NCBI GenBank assembly: GCA_028285265.1
Contig: JANQPX010000038.1
Location: forward strand, 62,001-126,000
Source: Geminicoccaceae bacterium
Lineage (GTDB): Bacteria; Pseudomonadota; Alphaproteobacteria; Geminicoccales; Geminicoccaceae
Direction of reading: 5' to 3'
Length of the DNA: 64,000 nucleotides
Positions 52,615 to 60,704 of the stretch are shown piece by piece. The notes below the pieces were generated by a model. The model saw nothing but the letters and a program-made list of their open reading frames with translations, was not told where the DNA came from and did not search any database. Position 1 is the first letter of the stretch, and every line of letters starts with the position of its first letter. A program made the position numbers and the translations under genes.

Positions 52615-54351
52615 ATGAAACCGAAGAAGACCTATGACCAGCTTCGAAGCGCACGCTGGATGGTGCCGGATGACTTCCGTTCCTTCGGGCACCGCTCACG
52701 CACCATGCAGATGGGATTCGGGCCAGAAGATTGGGAGGGCAAACCCTTCATTGCGATCATCAATACCTGGTCGGACGCCCAACCTTGCCATATGCATTTT
52801 AAGGACCGGGCGGAATGGGTGAAGCGTGGCGTGCTGCAAGCGGGCGGCTTTCCTATGGAACTACCAGCACTGTCCCTGTCCGAGAGCTACGTTAAGCCAA
52901 CGACCATGCTCTATCGAAACATGCTAGCCATGGAAACCGAGGAGTTGATCCGTTCTCATCCCGTCGATGGCGTGGTCCTGATGGGTGGCTGCGACAAGAC
53001 GACTCCGGCCTTGATTATGGGGGCCCTCTCGATGGGTCTACCTTTCATCTATTTGCCGGCCGGACCGATGCTCAGAGGCAACTACGCCGGGGCGGTGTTG
53101 GGCTCCGGCACCGACAGTTTCAAATACTGGGACGAGCGTCGCGCAGGAACCATCACCAAAGAGCAGTGGCAAGGAGTTGAAGGCGGTATCGCCCGCTCCT
53201 ATGGCCATTGCATGACGATGGGCACGGCGTCCACCATGACTGCAATTGCGGAGGGTCTCGGCTTGACGCTTCCCGGCGCGTCGTCAATTCCGGCGCCGGA
53301 CGCAAACCACCAGCGCATGGCAGCATCTTGTGGTCGGCGAGTGGTCGAGATGGTTTGGGAAGATCTGACACCTGATCAGATTGTGACACACAATGCGGTC
53401 AACAACGCCGTGACGGTGGCAATGGCCACCGGGTGCTCGACTAATGCCATCATTCACCTCATTGCCATAGCAAGACGCGCCGGCATACCTCTGGAGCTTG
53501 ATGATTTGGATCGTATCGGCCGAACCACGCCGGTCATCGCAAACATTCGCCCATCCGGCACAACCTACCTGATGGAGGACTTCTTCTACGCTGGCGGGCT
53601 GCGTGCCTTGATGCAGAGGCTCGGTGGCAAACTCGATCATTCCGCAATCACTGTGACTGGCAAGACGCTCGGGGACGGAATAGGCGATGCCAAAGTCTAC
53701 GATGATGATGTCATTCGTAGTCTCGACAACCCACTCTATCATGAGGGGTCACTCGCTGTGCTGAAGGGCAATCTCGCCCCGGATGGAGCCGTCATTAAAC
53801 CAGCCGCCTGCGACCCGAAGTTTCATACCCACCGTGGCCCAGCATTGGTTGCCGATAGCTATCCCGAGCTCAAAGCAATCATCGATGACGAAGACTATGA
53901 CATGACTCCGGATACGGTACTTGTCTTGCGCAATGCCGGCCCCCAGGGCGGACCCGGCATGCCGGAATGGGGCATGCTGCCAATGCCAAAAGCTCTCCTT
54001 AAGCAGGGGCATCGAGATATGGTACGCCTTTCTGATGCACGCATGTCTGGCACGTCCTATGGCGCTTGTATTCTACATGTGGCACCAGAATCCTATGTCG
54101 GCGGCCCATTAGCCCTCTTGCAGAATGGAGATATCGTCTCGTTGGACATTCCAAATCGCAAGTTAGAGATGGAAGTCGACGATGATGAGCTCGCTCGCAG
54201 ACGGGATGCCTGGACCCCGCCCAAGCCCCGTTACGACCGTGGCTACGGTTGGATGTTCTCGCGGCATATCGAACAAGCGAATCTCGGTTGTGACTTCGAC
54301 TTCTTGAAGAGCGAGTTCGGCCCGAACGTCGACGAGCCCGTTATCTACTAG
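52615..54351 (+). CDS. IlvD/Edd-family dehydratase, sugar-acid type
   Basis: 578 residues. The iron-sulfur ligands are Cys58 (NTWSDAQPCHMHF), Cys126 (LMGGCDKTTPA) and Cys199 (SYGHCMTMGTAS). The NTWSDAQPCHMHF form is that of pentonate/hexonate dehydratases such as L-arabinonate or D-xylonate dehydratase rather than of dihydroxyacid dehydratase in valine synthesis. It removes water from an aldonic acid to give a 2-keto-3-deoxy acid. GGAAGGAA precedes the ATG. It is downstream of the TRAP genes and may use the same imported class of compound, but the 317-base gap suggests an independent promoter. Confidence 0.9.
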   Translation: MKPKKTYDQLRSARWMVPDDFRSFGHRSRTMQMGFGPEDWEGKPFIAIINTWSDAQPCHMHFKDRAEWVKRGVLQAGGFPMELPALSLSESYVKPTTMLYRNMLAMETEELIRSHPVDGVVLMGGCDKTTPALIMGALSMGLPFIYLPAGPMLRGNYAGAVLGSGTDSFKYWDERRAGTITKEQWQGVEGGIARSYGHCMTMGTASTMTAIAEGLGLTLPGASSIPAPDANHQRMAASCGRRVVEMVWEDLTPDQIVTHNAVNNAVTVAMATGCSTNAIIHLIAIARRAGIPLELDDLDRIGRTTPVIANIRPSGTTYLMEDFFYAGGLRALMQRLGGKLDHSAITVTGKTLGDGIGDAKVYDDDVIRSLDNPLYHEGSLAVLKGNLAPDGAVIKPAACDPKFHTHRGPALVADSYPELKAIIDDEDYDMTPDTVLVLRNAGPQGGPGMPEWGMLPMPKALLKQGHRDMVRLSDARMSGTSYGACILHVAPESYVGGPLALLQNGDIVSLDIPNRKLEMEVDDDELARRRDAWTPPKPRYDRGYGWMFSRHIEQANLGCDFDFLKSEFGPNVDEPVIY

Positions 54352-54709
54352 CCCCTACGGGTCCCTAACATCGAGTCGACGAAGCACTGAAATTAGAGCA
54401 GGGCGAGGAGATCTTCGCCAGCCTAGAGGCGAGAGCTCAAAACCAGACCACCCGCCGGTGATCTTGCACGCTCATGATTTCGAGAACACCCTTCGATGAC
54501 TTGAAGCGCTGATCGCCAGAGTCATCAATCCGCTTCTCAACTTCTCAGGTTGAAGGCGCTTTCGCGACCAAAATCAAGACGATCGCAAGCTAGTCGTCCG
54601 CCCAATCGATAGATTGATTGCAAGGCTAAGACCAACCGCAAGAACCGGAATGCGCGACACGCTGACAGCATTAGAGTACTGACGGGGTGATTAAGCAAAG
54701 GGCAATGTC
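54352..54709. other. Intergenic region
   Basis: About 358 bases with no supported gene, RNA or repeat. Confidence 0.5.
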
Positions 54710-55441
54710 ATGACGGTAAAGGAAACGGGTACAAGGACATTGGAGCAACATGTGGACGCTCTTGATTGGACTCAGATCAATACAGATCTGGATGCCTTCG
54801 GCGTTGCGAGAACTGGCCCGCTACTTGATGCTCCGACCTGCCAATCCCTGACCAAGACTTACGAGAATGATGCCATCTTTCGAAGCCATGTTGTGATGCG
54901 CCGCCATGGCTTTGGTGAGGGTGAGTATAAATATTTCTCCTATCCTCTCCCCAGTCCGATCGAGCAATTGCGTCAAACCGTCTATCCAAAGCTCGTGCCA
55001 ATAGCCAACAAATGGATGGTGGCCATGGACAAACCCCATCGTTATCCCAATACGCTCGGTGCTTTTCTTACGGCTTGCCATCAAGCCGGTCAGCGACGCC
55101 CCACCCCACTACTCCTTAAGTATCAGACAGGCGACTACAACTGCCTCCACCAAGACATCTATGGTGAGCAAGTCTTTCCGATCCAGCTCGCGATTTTGTT
55201 GAGCGAACCCGGAACCGAGTTCGAAGGCGGCGACTTTGTCCTGACTGAGCAGCGTCCGCGCATGCAATCTCGCGCTGAGGTGGTACCGCTCACTCGAGGC
55301 GAAGGCGTTTTGTTCGCTGTTAGTGAGCGGCCAAAGCAAGGAACCCGCGGCATCTATCGGGTCAAAATGCGCCACGGTGTTAGCCGCGTACGACATGGCC
55401 GCCGATATACGACAGGCATTATCTTTCACGATGCGGCGTAG
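54710..55441 (+). CDS. 2-oxoglutarate/Fe(II)-dependent oxygenase family protein
   Basis: 243 residues. The facial triad is visible: His and Asp in YNCLHQDIYGEQVFP (His-x-Asp, about 147-149) and the distal His in KMRHGVSRVRHGRRYTTGIIFH, with the Arg for 2-oxoglutarate nearby. The core strand EGGDFVLTEQRPR is typical of prolyl-hydroxylase-like or AlkB-like oxygenases. These oxidise an amino acid, lipid, nucleobase or small molecule with decarboxylation of 2-oxoglutarate. The substrate is unknown. It stands alone, with gaps on both sides. Confidence 0.83.
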   Translation: MTVKETGTRTLEQHVDALDWTQINTDLDAFGVARTGPLLDAPTCQSLTKTYENDAIFRSHVVMRRHGFGEGEYKYFSYPLPSPIEQLRQTVYPKLVPIANKWMVAMDKPHRYPNTLGAFLTACHQAGQRRPTPLLLKYQTGDYNCLHQDIYGEQVFPIQLAILLSEPGTEFEGGDFVLTEQRPRMQSRAEVVPLTRGEGVLFAVSERPKQGTRGIYRVKMRHGVSRVRHGRRYTTGIIFHDAA

Positions 55442-55938
55442 ATATGGACTGATTTGCTGGTCGCCGACGATATTGGCCGGCAGTGGCATTCTCTCGGAGC
55501 TTGGTAAGGCTGAATCGAGCAGTCCCCTATTCAATGCAAGCTTTGCGTAGCCGATCCTCAGCAAAGGTGCGGTATCAGGATTGTCGACGCCCGCTCGGTG
55601 GTGGAATTAGAACCCTGAAGCCGGCGAAAGCCTGAGCCTCCTCGGTGATCTGTCAGTTGCCTCACCAGCCGCTCATCCGTTACAAAGGGACGATCCAAAT
55701 TGACAGAGGAGGCGTTTATGATGGTCGTTGTCATCTCTCGAGCTGGCTTGATACAGGGCGCACGCAAAAGCTAGTCTGCTAGACCTGCCGTCGCTCCAGC
55801 GGCCCGCCACATCGAATTCCAGGCCTCAACGCCAAGATCATCGGCCAGCTCCTTGCAACGATGATCAGCGATCGCTGATCTGTTGCCATCGCCCCTAATC
55901 AATCGTCCCCGAGATGGGGACAAGAGCTGATCGATATC
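55442..55938. other. Intergenic region upstream of rsgA
   Basis: About 497 bases. Only short frames lacking motifs are present. The rsgA promoter is expected in the right part. Confidence 0.5.
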
Positions 55939-57021
55939 ATGAACAACACCCCCTTAAGTCTCGCCGACTACGGTTGGTCTTCTCACTTTCAATCACAGCT
56001 TGATCCAAAGGAACTTGGAACTACAGCCCCCGTGAGGGTATTGGCTGTTCATCGCGGAACTATCGAAGTCGCCGGACCGAGCTTCATTGGTAGTCTGTCA
56101 ACCCACATGCTGGAGGAAAGCGACGATGAGGGTCGCACGACGGTTGGTGATTGGTTGCTCCTGGACCAACAGACCCATCGACCACTGCGCTGCCTGGAAC
56201 GACACAGCCTTTTCAAACGAAGAGAGCCGGGCACCGGCCGAAGCATCCAACTAATCGCGGCCAATGTTGATACGCTTTTCATTGTCTCGTCCTGCAATCA
56301 AGATTTCAATCTGGCTCGTTTGGAACGCTTTCTGACGCTTGCCCGCGATGCGGAGGTTCATCCGATCGTTATCCTGACCAAAGCCGATCTCGCCGATGAC
56401 CCGAGTTCTTACATGGCAGAAACGGCGACGTTGCTCCCGGGCCTTTTGGTGGAGTGTCTCGATGCACGGTCACGTAGGGACGTTGCGTGCCTTAAACCTT
56501 GGTGTGGGCATGGACAAACGGTTGCACTTCTAGGCTCGTCTGGCGTTGGCAAGTCAACGCTGGCCAATACGCTTTTAGAGGACAACGTGCAGGCAACCCG
56601 TGACGTCAGAGCAGACGATGCCAAAGGTCGGCACACCACCACCGGACGCTCGTTGCATCGTCTGTCAGCAGGTGGTTGGCTCTTAGACACACCGGGGATG
56701 CGCGAACTGCAACTCACCGACAGTGAGCACGGACTTGAGGATGTCTTCGCTGACATCGTGAACTTGGCGGCAGAATGCCGCTTCAATGACTGTTGTCATC
56801 AGAGCGAACCCGGATGTGCCGTGCTCATGGCCATTGAACGAGGTGATCTGGATCAAAATCGACTCAGACGCTATCAAAAACTAATCGCCGAAAACGAGAC
56901 GAATCGGGCGAGCTTGGCCGAGCGTCGGTCCCGCGATCGTGCCTTCGGCAAAATGGTCAAGCGAACGATGAAAGGAAAACGTTTGCGACAGGAGAGCTGG
57001 ACCAAGACCGAAGGGGAATAG
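55939..57021 (+). CDS. rsgA: Ribosome biogenesis GTPase RsgA (YjeQ)
   Basis: 360 residues. An N-terminal OB-fold (about 1-95) is followed by a circularly permuted GTPase domain in which G4 (LTKAD, about 142) precedes G1 (GSSGVGKST, about 200) and G3 (DTPGM, about 252). The zinc domain has ECRFNDCCHQSEPGC (about 281-295). The C-terminal tail is basic. RsgA checks the 30S decoding centre late in assembly. All catalytic motifs are present and the length is normal. It converges on the Eis-like gene. Confidence 0.95.
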   Translation: MNNTPLSLADYGWSSHFQSQLDPKELGTTAPVRVLAVHRGTIEVAGPSFIGSLSTHMLEESDDEGRTTVGDWLLLDQQTHRPLRCLERHSLFKRREPGTGRSIQLIAANVDTLFIVSSCNQDFNLARLERFLTLARDAEVHPIVILTKADLADDPSSYMAETATLLPGLLVECLDARSRRDVACLKPWCGHGQTVALLGSSGVGKSTLANTLLEDNVQATRDVRADDAKGRHTTTGRSLHRLSAGGWLLDTPGMRELQLTDSEHGLEDVFADIVNLAAECRFNDCCHQSEPGCAVLMAIERGDLDQNRLRRYQKLIAENETNRASLAERRSRDRAFGKMVKRTMKGKRLRQESWTKTEGE

Positions 57022-57091
57022 GCCATACCGAAACGAGTTGGGCGGCTAGGATCTCATCGCGACTTAAGTACCCGAATACTGTCAGATTTCT

Positions 57092-58309
57092 TCAAAAGAT
57101 TTCGCGCGCAATCGGCAGGTATTGATTGTCGAACATAAGATCGGCAAGGCGTATTGAAGCGGCGGATCCGGCAACACGTCCTGCCCTCGCCATGGCACAG
57201 ACACGACATCCTCCCAAATAGCAAGCAGCAAGGGTCTGCGAATCGAGACTGACATCCGCCGCTCCGTCGGCCTGCGTGCAGCGGGCCGTGCCATCACCCT
57301 TGACTTCAAGCCTGTAGGTCCCTCGAAGGTCAGGATGATCGGTGACCTCAATCTTTAGCGTGCCGGGCACTGAATAGGTCCGCCCTTCCAAGGCTTTCGT
57401 GACGTCCATGAATCGGAGATAGACGCCATCGGAGACCGACGTTTTGACCGCACGTCGATTGTCTAGTCGGTGCAAGAGCGGGTCGTCCATGCTCCGAAAG
57501 GGCGCCCTTACAGCGGTGGTGAGATCGATAGCGAAGAGAAACCGCCAAAAGGCAAGCTCGACATCGGCATCGAGGCCAAGCAGTTCTGCGACATGAACTT
57601 CACCTCTTGGAACGCCATCTCGCACGACCTCTTTTGTTCGATAGTGCAGATAGCCGACCAGCTGCTTATCTCGTTCAGCCAGAGCATATCGATAGGAGCT
57701 CATGCCGCTATCGCCAAAAGACGCTTGGGCTAGCCTGCGGGCCTTCCACCACGCGGGCGTCCTCGTAAGCTCGCCCGGCCTGAACAACCGTATTGAATCG
57801 TAGAAACGCTGCGCGGCTTCGGCAAATTCCACTTTGTCGACCATACGAACCTGAACCCGATCATCGATCGGTCCCGTTATGGTCGTTGCGTCAGACCTAA
57901 TCTCAAACGTGACGAAATCGATCGCGCAACCGAAGCCAAAACGACCATAAATCGTGGCCTCAGAAGCCCAAAGCCCGGCAAGCGGCTCGGCACGGCGCCG
58001 GACATCATCGAGATGAATGTCGATCATGCCGCGTAGAATACCGCGACGCCGATGCGTCGGACGCACGGCAACAACGGTCGTGCCACCCATGGGCACCGTA
58101 CGTTCACCAGGAACGGTGAGGTCGAAACTGTAGGCCGAGATCGTGCCGACCAACTGACCACCATCGAAGGCACCAAAGCTTCGATCAAGTTCATTGATGG
58201 TTCGATAGTGGTCGCGGCGTTCTTTGGTCGAATCCTGTAGATAGGCGACGTCCATGAGATCAATAAAGGCATCCAGCTCACGTTCTAGAATCGGGCGAAT
58301 ATCCACCAT
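57092..58309 (-). CDS. Eis-like GNAT N-acetyltransferase
   Basis: 405 residues in the three-part Eis layout: an N-terminal GNAT domain with VVAVRPTHRRRGILRGMI (acetyl-CoA loop, about 80-97) and SEATIYGRFGFGCA holding the catalytic Tyr, a second GNAT-like domain, and a C-terminal SCP2-like domain ending in PIAREIF. In mycobacterial Eis the C-terminal Phe carboxylate acts as a base, and this protein also ends in Phe. Eis acetylates aminoglycosides and other amines at several positions. GGAGG sits before ATG 58309; the frame extends 5 codons further. Its natural substrate is unknown. Confidence 0.88.
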   Translation of the reverse strand: MVDIRPILERELDAFIDLMDVAYLQDSTKERRDHYRTINELDRSFGAFDGGQLVGTISAYSFDLTVPGERTVPMGGTTVVAVRPTHRRRGILRGMIDIHLDDVRRRAEPLAGLWASEATIYGRFGFGCAIDFVTFEIRSDATTITGPIDDRVQVRMVDKVEFAEAAQRFYDSIRLFRPGELTRTPAWWKARRLAQASFGDSGMSSYRYALAERDKQLVGYLHYRTKEVVRDGVPRGEVHVAELLGLDADVELAFWRFLFAIDLTTAVRAPFRSMDDPLLHRLDNRRAVKTSVSDGVYLRFMDVTKALEGRTYSVPGTLKIEVTDHPDLRGTYRLEVKGDGTARCTQADGAADVSLDSQTLAACYLGGCRVCAMARAGRVAGSAASIRLADLMFDNQYLPIAREIF

Positions 58310-58385
58310 CGGGCCCCTCCACACATCAAGGCATCAAATGACGTTCGGCTGAGAAGGCGAGCGAGCCGCATCACTCGTCGTGCAT

Positions 58386-59117
58386 TCACAGCGAGATATC
58401 GATCACCAATGGAACATGGTCACTGAGACCACTGCCGCACCATTCGTCGAAACCGCCCACGTCGAATGAACGAATACTGCCTAACCATTCATAGGGCACG
58501 AAGATATAGTCGATATGATACGTAGGCCCATGACGTGTACGATCGCGCCAGTATATTGTCGGCTCCGTTTCCTGACCATGAGCTTCGCCTCGAATTTCGT
58601 GATATGCGCTAGCCAGACCTCGTTTGCTCAACGTTTCAACCGCCCTCATATGGTTGATCCGCCAGCCTGGTTTGTCCCAGATCGCGTTATTGTTGAAGTC
58701 GCCAGCGAGCATCGAAGGACCATCGTCAAGAAAGTCGCGATAGCGGGCAAGGGCGCGCCTTAGTGGTCCCAGTTGATTCTTACGCGTCACCCCGCCGCTC
58801 GCGTTCTGTGCCCAAACAGCGAGCAGGTTGAACGTCACTTGACCGCTGATACGAACGGGAACGAGGTAACGGAGATTAGGCCAGTAGTTCGGAGACAGGT
58901 GAGCTCGGTAACCGTTGAACGTAAAGACAGCAAGACCCTTGGTGGCCTGATGCCCGATCCAAATTGGATCGTTCTCAATCCAATTCGATCCTATCAATCG
59001 ATGAAGTCGCTCCGGCTCAGCACATTCGGAAATAACTGCGATATCGGGACGAAGTGCCAACAGGGCCTCGTCCTTCCGATGGAGGGCCATATTGCAATTC
59101 CAAGCAACCAATCTCAT
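58386..59117 (-). CDS. Endonuclease/exonuclease/phosphatase (EEP) family protein
   Basis: 243 residues. The EEP motifs are MRLVAWNCNM (N-terminal Asn), DIAVISECAEP (metal Glu), MLAGDFNNNAIWD (Asp, Asn), HIDYIFVP and the final GLSDHVPLVID (Asp-His). The family cleaves phosphodiesters or phosphomonoesters in nucleic acids, lipids or small molecules. No signal peptide is visible, and no neighbour tells the substrate. The gene is complete; all metal and catalytic residues are present. Confidence 0.87.
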   Translation of the reverse strand: MRLVAWNCNMALHRKDEALLALRPDIAVISECAEPERLHRLIGSNWIENDPIWIGHQATKGLAVFTFNGYRAHLSPNYWPNLRYLVPVRISGQVTFNLLAVWAQNASGGVTRKNQLGPLRRALARYRDFLDDGPSMLAGDFNNNAIWDKPGWRINHMRAVETLSKRGLASAYHEIRGEAHGQETEPTIYWRDRTRHGPTYHIDYIFVPYEWLGSIRSFDVGGFDEWCGSGLSDHVPLVIDISL

Positions 59118-59518
59118 CGACCACAGGCCAAGGATTGGCGCGGTGCAAGATTAGAGATCGACATTGTGATCAGCAGCATGATGGGATCATCGAAAAACAG
59201 GGTAGATCGAAAGATCAAGCTTGGGAGCTAGAGACAAGAGCATGGCCCCGCCATGCTCTTACTGCAAGATTGTCCAGACTTAGCTACCTTCATCAATAGC
59301 TTTATGCGGATCCTCAAGACACATTCCGGCTAGTTCAAGATTTGTAGTCCGGACACCGCGGATCAAGCATACGAACGAGACCAGTCTACTCGGTGCGTCG
59401 GTCATCGTTGTCGTGTTGCGACGTCGCCAGTCGAGTTAAGTAGGACAAAGTCCTCTCGGCATCGATGAGATGGAATTCACGTCCCATCCAGAGCGTACAC
59501 GAAGCTTATGTCATCTTA
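59118..59518. other. Intergenic region left of IS630, with a strong hairpin
   Basis: About 400 bases without a gene. At 59236-59260 there is a perfect 11-base stem (AAGAGCATGGC and GCCATGCTCTT, three-base loop) without a T-run. It lies about 120 bases upstream of the EEP gene start and could be a leader structure or a remnant terminator. Confidence 0.5.
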
Positions 59519-59541
59519 TACCGTTTCCGCGTTGAAATGAC
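59519..59541 (+). repeat. IS630 left inverted repeat with TA target
   Basis: The left end begins TACCGTTTCC and closes with TTGAAATGAC. It matches the right end (60671-60693, read on the other strand) at about 20 of 23 positions. The first two bases are the TA target dinucleotide. Confidence 0.88.
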
Positions 59542-59615
59542 TCACCTTGTGCGCCTTTTGGTAGAGGCTTTGATCATGCATCTTTCCTGCCAACAAAGCG
59601 GGAGGAGAAGCAGGC

Positions 59616-60685
59616 ATGGGAGCAGCCTTACTGATTGCCGATCATCATGATGCATCGGAGCTTCGCGCCTTGGCGCGGCGGGAAAAGAACGGTCGCGTGG
59701 CGTCCCGGATGGTGGCGATCGCGAATGCCTTGGACGGCATGACGCGCTTGGCGGCAGCATGGTCTGCTGGCATGGATCGCCAGACGTTGCGGGATTGGGT
59801 AATCCGCTACAACGCGGACAGCATTGACGGGCTCTGTGATCAGCCCAGGGGGCACAATCCAGAGAAGCTCACCGAGAGCGAACAGGCCGTTCTACTGGCG
59901 AAAGTCTTTCAAACACCCGATCCGACGCGGGATGGCACATGCGCCTGGAGGCTTGCTGATCTCTGCGATTTTGCCGAGGTGCGTTTTGGCAAGCGGCTCT
60001 CGACATCGGGTATGTGGGGTGTCCTTCAGCGCCTTGGGCTCTCCCATCAAAAGGCGCGCTCGGTTCATCCGAAGAGCGATCCCAAGGCCCAGGCCGACTT
60101 TCAAAAAAAGGGCTGCTGGAGGCGTTGAACGCCGCCATCGAAGCCCATCCCGACAAGACCATTCGATTGTATTTCCAGGACGAAGCCAGGGTCGGACAGA
60201 AGGGTCGACTTTGTCATCGCTGGTGGCAAAAGGGGCAGCGACCGCCTGGGCGCTGCGACAAGCGGTTCAAATGGGCCTATATTTTCGGCGCTGTCGCACC
60301 AGAAACCGGTGATGCGTTCGGGCTCATCCTGCCCAGGGCCGACACGTCAGCGATGTCGGTCTTCCTTGCCGAATTCGCCAAGACTCTGCCCGAAAACGAG
60401 CATGCCGTCATGGTGCTCGACCAAGCCGGCTGGCATGGCGCCAACGCGCTTGAGATCCCCGACAACGTCACGCTCGTAACCCTGCCGCCCTATAGTCCTG
60501 AGCTCAATCCGGTCGAACGGCTCTGGCTCTATCTCCGACAGCGTTTCTTGAGCTTGCGCGTGTTCGAGGATCAAGAAGCGATCATCGACGCCTGTTGCCA
60601 AGCCTGGAACGCCGTCGCCGATGACGCCGAACGCATCAAATCCCTATGCTGTCAGCCGTGGATCAAGAAGGTCATTTCAAAGTGA
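59616..60685 (+). CDS. IS630-family transposase, made by -1 frameshift
   Basis: The first frame (59616 to a stop at 60126-60128) encodes the helix-turn-helix part: ASRMVAIANALDGMTR, MDRQTLRDWVIRYNADS and LSTSGMWGVLQRLG. The second frame (-1) encodes the DDE catalytic domain: LYFQDEARVGQKG (first Asp), VMVLDQAGWHGA (second Asp) and LPPYSPELNPVERLW (Glu), ending at 60685. Both are joined at the A-run 60103-60109. The fused product would be about 356 residues, normal for the family. GGAGGAGAAG precedes ATG 59616. Confidence 0.9.
60104..60110 (+). other. A AAA AAG slippery heptamer (-1 frameshift site)
   Basis: In the frame of the first transposase part the codons read CAA AAA AAG. The heptamer A-AAA-AAG is the classic -1 slip sequence, as in dnaX. 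Slipping gives QKKGLLEALN and continues into the DDE domain. Without slipping translation ends 15-18 bases later. Confidence 0.82.
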
Positions 60686-60693
60686 AAACGGTA
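60671..60693 (-). repeat. IS630 right inverted repeat with TA target
   Basis: The right end starts GTCATTTCAA and ends AAAACGGTA, with the terminal TA as duplicated target. The transposase stop codon lies inside the repeat. Confidence 0.88.
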
Positions 60694-60704
60694 TTACGTA
60701 TTGT

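Larger units (their letters stand above)
59521..60691 (+). mobile_element. IS630-family insertion sequence
   Basis: 1171 bases bounded by 20-odd-base inverted repeats and flanked on both sides by TA (59519-59520 and 60692-60693), the duplicated target of IS630/Tc1/mariner elements. It contains one transposase gene in two frames joined by a slippery run. It looks intact and so may be recent. It lies 13 bases beyond the stop of the M81 peptidase gene. Confidence 0.9.

Noticed and set aside
60014..60685. Second transposase frame as an independent gene
   Set aside because: It lacks its own start and ribosome site. The slippery heptamer explains it as the second half of one product.
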